DNA of 64,000 nucleotides from positions 434,001 to 498,000 of the forward strand of contig CP060757.1 in NCBI GenBank assembly GCA_023205875.1, given 5' to 3'. Below, in pieces: positions 47,056-57,320 of this stretch. Made by a program: the position numbers and the translations under genes. The stretch is from Chloropicon primus (Eukaryota > Chlorophyta > Chloropicophyceae > Chloropicales > Chloropicaceae). The first letter of the stretch is position 1, and each line of letters opens with the position of its first letter. A model generated the notes under the pieces. The model saw only the letters and a program-made list of their open reading frames with translations, searched no databases and had not been told where the DNA came from.

Positions 47056-47791
47056 TGTGGCGCAGTTTCGTGAGAAGCGACTGCGACAAGGACGAGGACG
47101 GCGGGGGACCACCGTTTTACTTCTTCCTGCGACCCTTTGTTTCTTCGTTTTAAGCGATTGAATTTTGTTTTATCTATCCATGGTTGTGCCGAGAAGAGTT
47201 GAGTCGAGCCTTCAAACGGGGGACACGGCAGGAGCACGTTTCTGTTTCTGTTTCTCCTGGCCCCCCAAGCTGGACCGACGACGACGACGTGCGTGCGTGC
47301 GTGGTGACGACGTGAGGAGGCTTCGAAGGCCCGCCAATCCATCCACCGGGCAGTCCACCGCCAGGCACGATGAGGGCGCGAGGCGGGCGGGGAGGTGGGA
47401 CAGATGAACCACCGGGAGCCTGCAATTCCATCCATCGGGGCCAGCATGGAACAATCCTAATCCGGGACAGACCTCTCTTTCTTCCTGTTCTCAGACCAAT
47501 TAACGTCAACCAAAGGCGGAAGAAAAAGAGAGAAGAGAGAGAGAGAACCACCACAGTGTTGTGGTTGACGTCCAAGAGTTTTCTTCTCAGGACAACGAAC
47601 GTCTTCAGACGACGATGCGATGTGAGTGTCCTGTCATGACGACGAATGTGATGTCATAATTCTCTGCTTTCTTTTGGCTTGGCTTGCTCCGTCGTTCGCT
47701 CTTTCTCAGAAGAGGCGGCTGGATGAAGAGGAAGAGGAGGGGAACGAGAACTTCAGCAACGACAACGAGTCGGAGGAAGGGCACGAGCGAC
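47056..47791. other. Intergenic gap upstream of the CobW gene
   Basis: This 736 bp holds the IF-3 3' end and the promoter and 5' UTR of the CobW gene. A GTGAGT-like donor at 47622 and a CAG at 47707-47709 preceded by C/T-rich sequence suggest a possible 5' UTR intron, but no coding exon fits in frame. No repeat longer than a few GA units at 47530-47550. Confidence 0.5.
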
Positions 47792-49716
47792 ATGGCGATA
47801 ACCGTCAGCGACAAAGTGAGGTCGGGGGAGGAGCCCATCCCCGTGACCGTTCTCAGCGGGTTCCTCGGATCAGGTAAGGAAGGAGATGATGACGGTGGGA
47901 AGGGAGAGGGAGAGGGAGAGGGAGAGGGGCTGAATTGGGAAGGCCTGGAGGGGGTTTGGCGGTGGCCCTGGCGCGCCCCAGCGTCGCGACCGCCCCTCCC
48001 GCCAGACTTCCACCAGGGCACTTGTGACTCGCGACGGTTGGGTGACGACGACCTGTTGACGGCTGCTCCAGACTTTGTTTCCTGACACTGACACTGACGC
48101 TGACACTGACACGGTTGTGGGTTGTTCGGCTGCTGTGTTCTGTTCCGTGTTTTGTTTCGAACGAACGAACGAACGATTGACTTGAACGACCGACAGGCAA
48201 GACGACGCTGCTGCGGAACATCTTGCATCAGACGAACGGCCTGGAGTACAAGGTCGCCGTGCTGGTCAATGACATGGCGGAGGTGAACATCGACGCGAAC
48301 TTGGTGCGAGACACCAAGGTTCTCCAGCGCGATGCGAAGATGGTGGAGCTGCACAACGGGTGCATCTGCTGCACTCTCCGCGAGGACCTGATCAAGGAGC
48401 TGGCCAACCTCGCGCACGAGAAGAAGTTCGACGCGATCGTCGTGGAGTCCACAGGGGTGAGCGACCCGCAGGAGGTCGCGGAGACTTTCGCCGTGGAGGT
48501 CGGACCGAGCCAAGGGGAGGAGGGCGGCGGCCAGGAGCAGGAGGGAGCCGAGGAGGAGGAGGAAGAGGAGCCCATGGCGCCGACGGACTGGGAGTTGGAG
48601 GAGATCAGGAAAGCCCTTGGGGGGAAGAACTCCTTGAACGAGGTGGCCCGCCTGGACACCACGGTGACCATGGTGGACTGCGCGGCCTTCCACACCAACC
48701 TCGCGACGTCCGCGGATCTGGCCGAGCACTTCAAGGACAGCGGTGGGGCGGAGGAGGAGGACAACCGCACCGTGGCGCCCCTCCTGATGCAGCAGATCGA
48801 GTTCGCCGACGTGATCGGGCTCAGCAAGTGCGACCTGGTGAGCAAGAAGGTAGCGGACGACGTCGAGGACGCGCTCAAGGGGCTGAACCCCACGGCAAAG
48901 GTGATCCGGGTCAACAAGGGCGACCTCCCCCTCAACAAGATCATCGACACCAAGCTCTTCTCGATGGAGAAGGCCGCCAACGCCGCGGGGTGGTTGCAGC
49001 ACCTGAGGGACGAGGTCGTGCCCGAGACCGAGGTCTACGGCATCGACAGCTTTGTGTACAGGGCTCGCACCCCGTTCCACCCCGAGAAGGTCAAGAAATG
49101 GATGTTGGACCACTTCACCGTCTTCACCGAGTCGACCGAGGGCGAGGAGGGCGAGGAGAGCGAGGAGGAGCTGGAAACGGACACGGAGGAAGACAGGAAG
49201 GTGGACCAGGTGAAGGGGGATCGCATGCGCAGCAAGTTCGGCAGCATCCTGCGCAGCAAGGGCTTCCTCTGGCTCGCGGGGAGGGACGACATGTGCGGCG
49301 AGTGGAGCCAAGCCGGGGCGGTCGGCGAGTTCTCCTGCGGCGGCTACTTTTACGCCGCGGTGGGCGAGGACGAGTGGCCCCCGGAGGGTTCCGAGCCTTA
49401 CGAGATGATCATGAAGGACTTTGACGGCCCAGAGCTCAAGGACCGAAGGCAGGAGCTCGTCTTCATCGGGCAGAACTTGAAGCAGGACGCCATCACGAGC
49501 TCCTTGAACGACTGCCTGGTGACGAAGGAGGACCTCCAGCCCACCGAGGCCTCCTCCTCCTCCAAGGCGGAGGAGCCCACGGAGCACTCTTGGAAATTCG
49601 GCATCGATTACCTCAAGGACCCTTTCCCAAAGTGGGACGTCGGGGAGTTTGAGTACGAGGAGGGGTCCGAGGAAGAGGAGGAGGGGTCCGAGGGAGGCGA
49701 CAAGGCCGAAGGTTAA
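47792..49716 (+). CDS. CobW/ZNG1-type metal-chaperone GTPase (COG0523)
   Basis: Two exons, 47792-47873 and 48197-49716; the intron splits the last Gly codon of the P-loop (GFLGSG-KTTLLRN). An upstream in-frame ATG at 47723 would add 23 basic residues. Family motifs are NGCICCTLREDL (the CxCC metal site), VVESTGVSDP (Walker B region) and IGLSKCDLVS, which replaces the usual NKxD. A C-terminal CobW_C domain follows after an acidic loop. COG0523 proteins deliver zinc or cobalt to client enzymes using GTP. Two Glu-rich insertions (GGQEQEGAEEEEEEEP and a later SEEELETDTEED) are unusual in length. The intron contains GAGGGA and CTGACA repeats. Confidence 0.88.
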
Positions 49717-49976
49717 TCCATCCATTCATTCATTCTTTCTTTCTTTGTTTGATACAACAGATTAGATTGTAGATTGTAGATTGTTGATTCCATTCTTCCT
49801 TGCTTGCTTGCGTCCTCTTGCCTCTTCGTTCGTTTACCTTGACACTTTTTACCTCGGTTGCCCCCCTCCGAGCCCCAACCAAACGAGAGACAGATGCTGC
49901 TGCTAAACCCGGAGAGGGCGGCGCTTGGTGAGGGAGAGCGGGTTAGGCTTAGGCTTAGGTTGAGGTCACCGTCACC

Positions 49977-52343
49977 ATGGGGGGCAAGGTGAAGCGAAGC
50001 ACGATCAAGTACAAGAAGAAGATCGGGAAGGAGAAGCTGAGGGCGAAGCTTACGGGAGGCGGCGCGAGGAAGAAGGGTGGGGGGCGGTATGGCTCTGGCG
50101 GAGGGAGCAGGAAGGGAGGAAAGGTGGAGAGGGAGGAGCTCGCACAGGAGGAGAAGGGGAGGAAGGCAATGGGTGTCGACGAGTTCTTGGATCAGGACTT
50201 CGAAGAAAGCGAGGGGGGGGAGGGGGACAGCGAGTCCCTCAGCGATCTGTCCTCCCTGAGCTCCCTCTCTGATGACAGCGAGGTTGACGTCAGCGATGGG
50301 GAGGGGGAGGCCTCTCCCATGGTGTTGGGTTTCGCCAAGAACAACCCGAGGACGGCGTTCAAGAGCGAGGAGCAGCTCCACGAGAGCGTGCGCGAGGACG
50401 CGAACAAGGTGAAGAACACCCTGCTGAAGAATTTGGAGAAGGAGACGAGGACCCACAAAGAAGCGCTGGAAGCTCTCAAGGAGAAGGACCCCGAGTTCTA
50501 CAAGTACCTCCAGGAGTCCGAGAGCAACCTGCTCGAGTTCGGACCGGATGAGGACGCTGGGCCGGAGGACTCGGACTCGGACTCAAGCGAGGAGTATGAG
50601 GACAGGGGGGAGGCGAAGAGGTTGGGCAAGGACAGGAAGAAAATCATCCTCATTGACGACGGGGCGATAACGACGTGGTGCACGGCAGCGCTCACGAAGG
50701 GTTCCCTGGGAGCTGTGAAGAACGTGCTCAAGGCCTACAGGGTTGGCTGCCACTACGGGGACGATGACGATGAGACCAACCAGATATCCGTCAGGCTCTC
50801 GGACAGCAACGTGTTCAACCAGCTCATGCTCTTCGTGCTGAAGAACGTGGACACGATATTCAGGAGACTCCTGCAGATCGAGTCCGGCCAGAAAGAGACC
50901 GAGAAGGCCATGCAGTCAAAGAAGTGGACAAAGGTCGAGCCTCTGGTCAAGTCCTATCTTGGAAACACGCTGCACCTGGTCTCAAACGTGACCGAACCGG
51001 GCCTCGCCGCTTACGTTTACCAGAGGCTGAGGGCCTCCGTCGACTTGTTCACGAAGTTTCCTGTCCTGAGCAAGAAGCTCCTCAAGCTCGCGCTCAAGTC
51101 CTTTGGAAGCGACATTGGTAACGTCAAGGTGGACAAAACCGCCAGGATACAGAGCGTTCTCTTGGTGAGGTCCTTGGCCTTGTCCCAAGACACCTTGTTG
51201 GACGAGTCTTACAGGGGCCTCTACAGGACGTACCAGTCCGCGGCAAAGTTTGCGAGTCAGCAGAATATTTCTTCCATCCGCTTTATGCAGGACTGCCTGG
51301 TGGAGGTGTTTTGCATGAAACCGGATTCCATGTACAAGCACGTCTTCAATTTTGTCAAGGAAGTTGCCCTTTTTGTGAGGAATTCCCTGATTTACAAGAC
51401 GCAAGAGCACTATTACCGCGTGTACTCGTGGGAAGTCATATGCTCCTTGGACTTGCTGGAGTCCCTAATATCGAAGCACGGGTCAGGGGAGAAGGACGTC
51501 TTGCAGCCGATGCTGTACCCCTTGGTGCAGGTTATGATGATGACGGTGACTCTCGTGCCCAGCTCAAGGTACCTTCCTCTGAGATTCCATGTCCTGAAAT
51601 CGATACTGAGGCTCTCCAAGAAGACCAGCGTCTTCATTCCACTGTCGTCCTTGATCATTGATGCCCTGAACTTCTCTGAATTGTCCAAGAAGCCCCAGGG
51701 AGTTGGCAACCACTTTAATTTCATGGGCACTTTGAAGGTCCCCAAGGACGTGTTGAAGACCACCTCCTTCCAGGAGCAGTGGGTAAGCCAGACGGTGCTC
51801 CTGCTTGCAGAGCACTGCTCCCAATGGTCTCACCACATAGCGTTCCCGGAGCTCTTTTTGCCCCTGGGAATAAAAGTCAAGGGCTACATGAAGTCTGACT
51901 CTTTGGCAAAGAAGTTCAAGGCTCAATTGGCTCAATTTTTGGAAGCGGGGCAGATCGCTGCAGAGAGCATGTTGCAGAAAAGGCAGGTTGCAACATTCAG
52001 CCCCAAGGATGCGCAAAAGATAGAGCTTTTCATCAACGAAGATATGAAGAAGGGGGCTTCTCCGATGGACAAGTTCTACCAAGCGACGTTGAAGCAAGTG
52101 ATGAAGCAGGACAAGATGAGCTCGTCCTCCGACGTCTTGCTTGCGGGCGACCGCATGCGCGTCAGCAATAAACTGGCTAACGCCAAGGACGTTCCAGAGT
52201 ATTCTGGTGCAATCCTAGACAAGGAAAAAAGGAAGCGCTCCAAGGCACCAAGAGACTCGCGCCTGGAAGGAACCGAAGAAGTCCACAACGACGAAGACCG
52301 GGTGGAAGATTTTGAGATGAGCGACTCGGAGAGCGAAGAATAA
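49977..52343 (+). CDS. NOC2: Nucleolar complex protein 2 (NOC2)
   Basis: This single exon encodes 788 residues, the family's normal size. NOC2 forms NOC1-NOC2 and NOC2-NOC3 complexes that escort pre-60S ribosomes through the nucleolus. Conserved stretches are LEKETRTHKEALEALKEKDP and EFYKYLQE near 155-185, SYLGNTLHLVSNV, IRFMQDCLVEVF, WEVICSLDLLESL and the core YLPLRFHVLKSILRLS. The N- and C-termini are strongly charged: KVKRSTIKYKKKIGKEKLR at the start and an acidic tail DFEMSDSESEE. A TTAGGC/TTAGGT tandem lies about 20-40 bp before the start. Confidence 0.93.
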   Translation: MGGKVKRSTIKYKKKIGKEKLRAKLTGGGARKKGGGRYGSGGGSRKGGKVEREELAQEEKGRKAMGVDEFLDQDFEESEGGEGDSESLSDLSSLSSLSDDSEVDVSDGEGEASPMVLGFAKNNPRTAFKSEEQLHESVREDANKVKNTLLKNLEKETRTHKEALEALKEKDPEFYKYLQESESNLLEFGPDEDAGPEDSDSDSSEEYEDRGEAKRLGKDRKKIILIDDGAITTWCTAALTKGSLGAVKNVLKAYRVGCHYGDDDDETNQISVRLSDSNVFNQLMLFVLKNVDTIFRRLLQIESGQKETEKAMQSKKWTKVEPLVKSYLGNTLHLVSNVTEPGLAAYVYQRLRASVDLFTKFPVLSKKLLKLALKSFGSDIGNVKVDKTARIQSVLLVRSLALSQDTLLDESYRGLYRTYQSAAKFASQQNISSIRFMQDCLVEVFCMKPDSMYKHVFNFVKEVALFVRNSLIYKTQEHYYRVYSWEVICSLDLLESLISKHGSGEKDVLQPMLYPLVQVMMMTVTLVPSSRYLPLRFHVLKSILRLSKKTSVFIPLSSLIIDALNFSELSKKPQGVGNHFNFMGTLKVPKDVLKTTSFQEQWVSQTVLLLAEHCSQWSHHIAFPELFLPLGIKVKGYMKSDSLAKKFKAQLAQFLEAGQIAAESMLQKRQVATFSPKDAQKIELFINEDMKKGASPMDKFYQATLKQVMKQDKMSSSSDVLLAGDRMRVSNKLANAKDVPEYSGAILDKEKRKRSKAPRDSRLEGTEEVHNDEDRVEDFEMSDSESEE

Positions 52344-52524
52344 CGTCTTTTTTTTCTTGGCAGGTGATCAGGGAATCGAACAGAAATAAAATACACACAT
52401 AAAAATGAAGAGTAAGTGCATAAACGAGTCAAGGGTCCGAACCTGAACCCACCAGCACCGCGACACCGCTTGCTGGACTCCTTCGCCCCCTTCTTCGCTC
52501 TCCTCGCAGGCCTCAACAAGCTTT

Positions 52525-54726
52525 CTATGTCTTCGCAACTGCATCTAGGAGCACGTCCACCAAAGTCGTCTTGCGCGACGCCCGCAAGCGTCGCAGAGCA
52601 TTCTCACAAGTTCTCTCCAAGACCTGGCGCTCAGGCGTCTTTGCTTGTACGAGATCGCAATACGTGTCCCAGAGTTCCAAGTCTTTAAGCAGCTTCTCTG
52701 TGGATTTCTTCATCATCCCATCCTGGCCGAAGCCCGACGAAGAGGAGCCTTCCACGGCCTGTGTGACTGCGAGTATCAAGTTCTCCTCAAACGCCTCTCC
52801 CAAGGACCCTGATTTCACTGCCATTCTCAGAAGGTTTTGAACTGCGTAAGGTCGCTTGACTCTCTCCCTTGAATCAAGAGCCAGAGCGGCTTGGGCAAGG
52901 GACTTGTCATCCAAGCGAAAGCCCGCTTGTGCAAGCTCGAACACCAGATCCAGAACAAGGTCCTTCCTCCCTACCTTTTCGTGCAAAAAGGAACGAACCA
53001 TTTCACTCGCAAGGGCAGTCTTGTCCTTCGCGCCCGACAGTATCCTCATCATGTACCGCAGAATCACCACGTCGTTCGCATTCACCTTGTGCAGGCAGTG
53101 CACAAGCTGTCTGACAGCCTTTTCGTTTGCCGAAGGCAGGAGATACCTTTCCCAGACTTGCCAAATGAGCATCTGCTTAATGTGCTGGCTGTTGGAGAAG
53201 AACTCCCTCCCGGAATCTTCGGGGGGACTATCGATTCTTTCCGCAGCCCCCGAGGTCCTCTGGTCACTTGAAGGCAAATCATCCCCCGCAAAGTAAGAGA
53301 GGCTATCCAGAAGGAAGTATCCACCAGGTTGCAAATTCGACGGATCCAGGAGATTGTAAACCGAAGACCTTATGTCCGGGTCGTCGGTCTTGGGTTCGCC
53401 TTTCGTGACAGCACGCAGTACCGAGTAAATCGCCCTCTTGCTCGGTGCGTGCCAGTGCTCTGCTGTCATTTCTAGTGCTCTCTGCATCGGCCAATAGCTG
53501 TTCAAGGTGGTTGAATAATGTACAAGTGCATTGAAATGCTGTCCGCTCGCGAGGTCTTCAGTCTTCCCGCTGTACGCTTTCCGCAGAACCGCAAAGCCCT
53601 CCCCAGAGCAGCCACTGCGAAAGAGGGCTTTGACCAAGCTAGTCAGCAACGTGGAATTCATTGGCACTGCTTCCACGTACTGAAGTGCCTTCAGCATGAA
53701 AGGAAAGCCCCTGTCCTTGTACAAGCTCAGGAAATTAGGAGCGGTGCCTCCCTCCCGGAGCAACTCCTCGTCATTCACCGCGAGCTTACCCGACATGGAA
53801 GAGGAGCTGTGCATGTTCATCACCCGCGTCACTTCTGTTGGAGTCTTGCAATGATCCAGCAGCATCGTTGCCAAGTGCCCTGACATCGTGTAACCGAGGC
53901 TTGCGCCGATCTCGAGAGCCATTTGCGTGTACGTGCCTGCAGAGAAAAGAGACGAGTCAAGCCCCCCACGGTGACTTCTTCGTGCCGCCTCGCCATCAAC
54001 CTGCAAGCACGCGCTTAGAAACAGGCCGTAGGTTCCCTTGCTGGGAATCCAAGCATCACGTCCCCCGAGGTGATCACCGTTCCCACGCACAAGCGCCTGC
54101 CACATGTTAACCAGCAGGTCGCCGTCTCCAAGGTTCTTCAACGCAATAATCATGGCCTGCAAAATTCTGTCCGAGATGATCTGCCTCGACGGCGCAGAGC
54201 CCTCTGTCGCTTGCAAAACGAGGCTGTGGGCAACCTCGAGAGTCTCGACGAAGCGCCCGTCCCGCGCTAAACCTTGGATCAAGCTACCCAGTGCCCTTGC
54301 GCACGCTTTGCGTCCGCCGTGGGCAAGGCCTTCCTCAGCCTCGCCCGAAGTGTGCAACAGCTCAGTTATGATTTCCCTCGCCACCTGGAAGCGCTTTTGG
54401 TGGGAAAAGTGTTTGCAGGCAAACGCTGTCGCTGCGAACTGCATGCTGTTGCTCCAATTCTGCGTGCCCGGCCTCCTCAGCATGTCCAAGCTCCTGGACA
54501 AGGCAGCACCGTCGTCCTTCTTCTCCACCGATGCCAGAAACTCCTCCCTCCACTTTTCCAGGGGAGACGGTGGCCTCCCTCGAGAACCGGGCCCCCCTCC
54601 ACCCCCATCACCTTGCTCCGCCGCCTCCCTTCTCCTCGCCAAGGTCTCGAGAGCCTCCAAGGCGCCCTGCCTCGTGGAAGGAAGGCTTCTCGGCCCCAAT
54701 ACGCTCCTCCTCCCAACACGCCACAT
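52525..54726 (-). CDS. PPR-like helical-repeat protein, probably organellar
   Basis: This single exon of 733 residues starts at ATG 54726 (MWRVGRRSVLGPRSL), a basic, Ser/Arg-rich N-terminus like a mitochondrial or plastid targeting signal. The rest is alpha-helical with degenerate 30-40 residue units, for example LGSLIQGLARDGRFVETLEV, IISDRILQAMIIALKNLGDG and TLLTSLVKALFRSGCSGEGF. These spacings suit a diverged PPR or related OPR-like solenoid that binds organellar RNA, but no unit fits the strict PPR consensus. A conserved family cannot be named. Its 3' end lies 182 bp from the convergent NOC2 gene. Confidence 0.72.
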   Translation of the reverse strand: MWRVGRRSVLGPRSLPSTRQGALEALETLARRREAAEQGDGGGGGPGSRGRPPSPLEKWREEFLASVEKKDDGAALSRSLDMLRRPGTQNWSNSMQFAATAFACKHFSHQKRFQVAREIITELLHTSGEAEEGLAHGGRKACARALGSLIQGLARDGRFVETLEVAHSLVLQATEGSAPSRQIISDRILQAMIIALKNLGDGDLLVNMWQALVRGNGDHLGGRDAWIPSKGTYGLFLSACLQVDGEAARRSHRGGLDSSLFSAGTYTQMALEIGASLGYTMSGHLATMLLDHCKTPTEVTRVMNMHSSSSMSGKLAVNDEELLREGGTAPNFLSLYKDRGFPFMLKALQYVEAVPMNSTLLTSLVKALFRSGCSGEGFAVLRKAYSGKTEDLASGQHFNALVHYSTTLNSYWPMQRALEMTAEHWHAPSKRAIYSVLRAVTKGEPKTDDPDIRSSVYNLLDPSNLQPGGYFLLDSLSYFAGDDLPSSDQRTSGAAERIDSPPEDSGREFFSNSQHIKQMLIWQVWERYLLPSANEKAVRQLVHCLHKVNANDVVILRYMMRILSGAKDKTALASEMVRSFLHEKVGRKDLVLDLVFELAQAGFRLDDKSLAQAALALDSRERVKRPYAVQNLLRMAVKSGSLGEAFEENLILAVTQAVEGSSSSGFGQDGMMKKSTEKLLKDLELWDTYCDLVQAKTPERQVLERTCENALRRLRASRKTTLVDVLLDAVAKT

Positions 54727-55122
54727 TGTCAAACAGCTCCTAATGCACAAACTCTGGACACCAGCATCACCACCGACACTTGGCTCAACCGCTTATCATC
54801 GATCCCAACACCTTCCAGGAAAGCCGCCGAGCCTCGCAGACGGAGGAGAACCCCCCTCCACTCCTCTGAACACCCGAAACTCCCCAGACCTCTGTGCCCG
54901 CTGCTACAGTCTTCTCCCTCTTCCTTCCGTCTCAGTGAACCAAATCCGGCAAGCGAGGCATCAATGGAAAGCCCTTGGAACGAAGTTTCCTGCAGTGATT
55001 CTCTCCTCTGGTCAAATTTTTACCATCCTCGTCCGCTTGCCCTCCAACGCTCTCGCTCTCCTTCTTCCTGCGCCGCAACGCAACCAAAAAGGTGTTCTGA
55101 GCGGAGGATCAATCCACCAGCT

Positions 55123-55161
<39 letters not shown>

Positions 55162-55345
55162 GCTACGAGTCGGGAGGGGTTGAAGCATGGGATGTCGTAG
55201 GTGGCCGTGAACGCATTCGATCTTGCTGCTTCGTTTCGAGTCTCTTGCTTGCGGAGAGCGAGAAGGTTGTTGTTTTGTTTTGTTTTGTTTTGTTTGTGCC
55301 TGCCTCTCTGTGTGTGTTGTGGAAGAGAGAAGGGGAGGAAGAGCC
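54727..55345. promoter_or_regulatory. Shared 5' region with long (GA)n
   Basis: 619 bp separate the divergent starts of the helical-repeat gene and DPM3. A (GA)n tract spans 55124-55159 and a TTTTG pentamer repeat lies at 55270-55292. No gene was recognised, although several low-complexity frames cross it. Confidence 0.6.
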
Positions 55346-55767
55346 ATGAAGAGGATACACGGGATACTTGCCGGCGTCGCAGGGGCTGCAGTGGCGTGGA
55401 TGGCTTTGCTCGGCTCGGATTTGTTGGACGAGACCTTCGTGCTTGCGGTAAGTACACGAATATATGTGTGTCTTTTGCACAAACCAAATAATTCGATCTG
55501 TCTCCTGCCCTGTCCTGCTGCTAAAGATCAGTCCGCGAGTTGCACTGTTTCGTTCTCCTCACGCCCTGACTTGGCTTTTGTTTCCATTCCCTTGCGATCC
55601 AGTTGCCCCTCCTGGCCGTCGTTTCTTACGGTCTGTTCAACCTCGGGATAGTGGTGAGGAAGATCCTCAACTTCCGAACGTATCCAAAGGAGCAGAAGGC
55701 CTTGCTCGAGGATATTCTCCGAGCCAAGGAAGCCCTCAAGGGCAAGAAGGTCTTTGACGACGAGTGA
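55346..55767 (+). CDS. DPM3: Dolichol-phosphate mannosyltransferase subunit 3
   Basis: Two exons, 55346-55447 (34 codons) and 55603-55767, give an 88-residue protein; each exon is too short to stand out alone. The donor is GTAAGT and the acceptor CAG. The first exon has a hydrophobic segment (ILAGVAGAAVAWMALLGSDL), the second another (LPLLAVVSYGLFNLGIVVRK), followed by FRTYPKEQKALLEDILRAKE. This is the DPM3 plan: two membrane spans and a C-terminal helix that tethers the catalytic subunit DPM1 to the ER. Dol-P-Man feeds N-glycosylation and GPI synthesis. Two TGTAA signals follow at 55793-55797 and 55814-55818. Confidence 0.88.
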
Positions 55768-56081
55768 GGGGCTTGGGCGAAGGTGGCATCCATGTAAATT
55801 TCTAAGTTTGTTTTGTAAAAAAGATGAGTTTCTCAAATACCACAAGTGCTTGCTCTGGGACGGTGAACTCCCTTCGTCACGTCCCGAAGCTCTCTCCTTG
55901 CCCGCGTCACCTTCGAAACGAGTTGGACAAGTGATGCAGGACGCCAAGCGAGGTGCCAAAGAAAGGCGCAGATGTCCTGATGTAGTCGCGGCGTGTGGTT
56001 TGTCAGTGGTTTGTTTGTGCTGGGCAAGGGGAAGAAAGAGGCCCAACGCAGCAGGGCACCGCCTTGTTGCAGTCGCAAACC
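55768..56081. other. Convergent 3' region
   Basis: The 314 bp between the convergent DPM3 and bL36m stop codons contain the TGTAA signals of DPM3. No further gene or RNA was recognised; open frames on both strands are short or antisense. Confidence 0.5.
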
Positions 56082-56496
56082 TTACCTGTTCATCGCGACA
56101 GAAGCTCCAGAAGGCGACGCGACACCGTTTGCCGAGAAGCCGCGGCTCAGCAGCATCGCCCCGGCGATGGGAACCTCCTTCGCCCGCTCCGGCCAAGGCT
56201 GGGCAAGTGTGTGGTACCCCTGTCTCTGCTTATGCTGTGAGCCGTCGACCAATGGGCGGACGGACGGACGGAAGAGAAGGAAGGAAAAAAATTCACACGC
56301 AGACAGAGTCAGAGGTTTCGCCACCAGTTGCGCCCACGAGGAGAGGAGTCACACACACACACGCGCGCGCGCGCGCGCGTGTTTTGGTTTGTCAACTTAC
56401 CCTAGGATTCTTCTTGCACGTCACGTAGATTCGCTTCCCCCTTCGTACGATACGACAGTGCTCGCACATTTTCTTCACCGCTGCCCTGACCTTCAT
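56082..56496 (-). CDS. Mitochondrial large-subunit ribosomal protein bL36
   Basis: Two exons, 56496-56401 (32 codons) and 56234-56082, give 82 residues. Exon 1 is nearly the whole bL36 fold: [20 protein letters not shown], then [12 protein letters not shown], with the zinc-binding CxxC and the third Cys. The fourth ligand, His, and the HKQRQG tail open exon 2. The 44-residue C-terminal extension resembles that of plant mitochondrial bL36m and argues against the short plastid form, so mitochondria are favoured. The protein has no obvious presequence. The intron carries adjoining (CA)n and (CG)n tracts. It is a good example of a small gene hidden by splicing. Confidence 0.85.
56350..56381. repeat. 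Adjoining (CA)n and (CG)n microsatellites
   Basis: A (CA)6 tract at 56350-56361 passes directly into alternating CG to 56381, inside the bL36m intron. Alternating purine-pyrimidine runs can form Z-DNA, but nothing further is shown here. Confidence 0.8.
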
Positions 56497-57320
56497 TCTG
56501 CACTATACTCTCTCTCTCTGTGTCTGTGTGTGTGTGTCTCCAATTTTCTGCTTTTGCTTCTCTTCTAATTCTTCTCTCTCCCGCTGCCAGGAACGCCAGG
56601 AACGCCGCACAACTCAAGACGAAGACGTTCTGCCAACCCAGCAGGTTCACCTTCTCTCCAACAACACGCACGAGACGAGTACCGTCCGTCCTCAAGCCCA
56701 CTCTCTCTCTCTCACACACACACACGCGTCCGCCTGTCGTCGTTGCAAAGGGAAGAGACCAAGCTCACGACTGACGCGTCAGTTCATCCAACGCTACGTG
56801 AAATCAAAATCAAGCAAGAAAGCAAGCAAGGGCCGTGCCAAGGAAGGGAAGGGAAAGGGAAGGGAAGGAAACCAATCGCTCACCTCGGCTCCTCCTCGCT
56901 CTCCTCGCTCGATTCTCTCGAAGCCTGGCCCGGCCGCCCTGTGTGTTAGTAGTGTATGACACGCGTACACTTATAACGAGTCAGTGACCGAAAAGGAAGA
57001 ATTTTTTTCCAAGAATTGGTTTTAGAGGTTTGAAATTGGCGCGCTCTGAGGATCCTCGAGGATTGAGTCCAGCGTGTGTACTGGAGGAGAAGCGGCGAGG
57101 TGAAGCACGAGGGACGAGGGACGTTCCACTCCTGGACTTTGCCTGCATTGAAACGGGCTCCCTCCTGTTTTGGGGACGTTTTCATCTTTTGGGGGGGAGG
57201 GTCGACGTCGACGCACGACCACTCCCGGCCTGCCTTGTGCATTCCTAGATCGGTCTCGCACACACAACACATACACACACTCTCTCTCTCTCGAACACAG
57301 ACGCATTGGTTTAGACGACC
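56497..57320. promoter_or_regulatory. Shared 5' region of bL36m and POC1
   Basis: This 824 bp gap is the longest here. It contains (CT)n and (GT)n tracts just upstream of bL36m (56511-56538), a GGGAA-rich tract at about 56846-56870, and (CT)n at 57282-57293 near the POC1 start. A small gene with introns cannot be excluded, but none was found by eye on either strand. Confidence 0.5.

Noticed and set aside
47615-47710. A first coding exon for the CobW gene at 47615 joined to 47710
   Set aside because: Splicing that donor to the CAG at 47707-47709 gives an immediate stop; an intron there could only lie in the 5' UTR.
47605-49725. A 706-codon open frame on the minus strand opposite the CobW gene
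   Set aside because: It mirrors a GC-rich coding region, is rich in Leu, Arg, Val and His without a domain, and the opposite strand has clear COG0523 motifs.
49943-49960. TTAGGC tandem as a nematode-like telomere
   Set aside because: It is only two to three units inside a gene-dense region, so it is not a chromosome end.
56497-57320. A small gene in the bL36m-POC1 gap
   Set aside because: Several open frames exist, but none shows a domain, good splice pairing or sensible composition.
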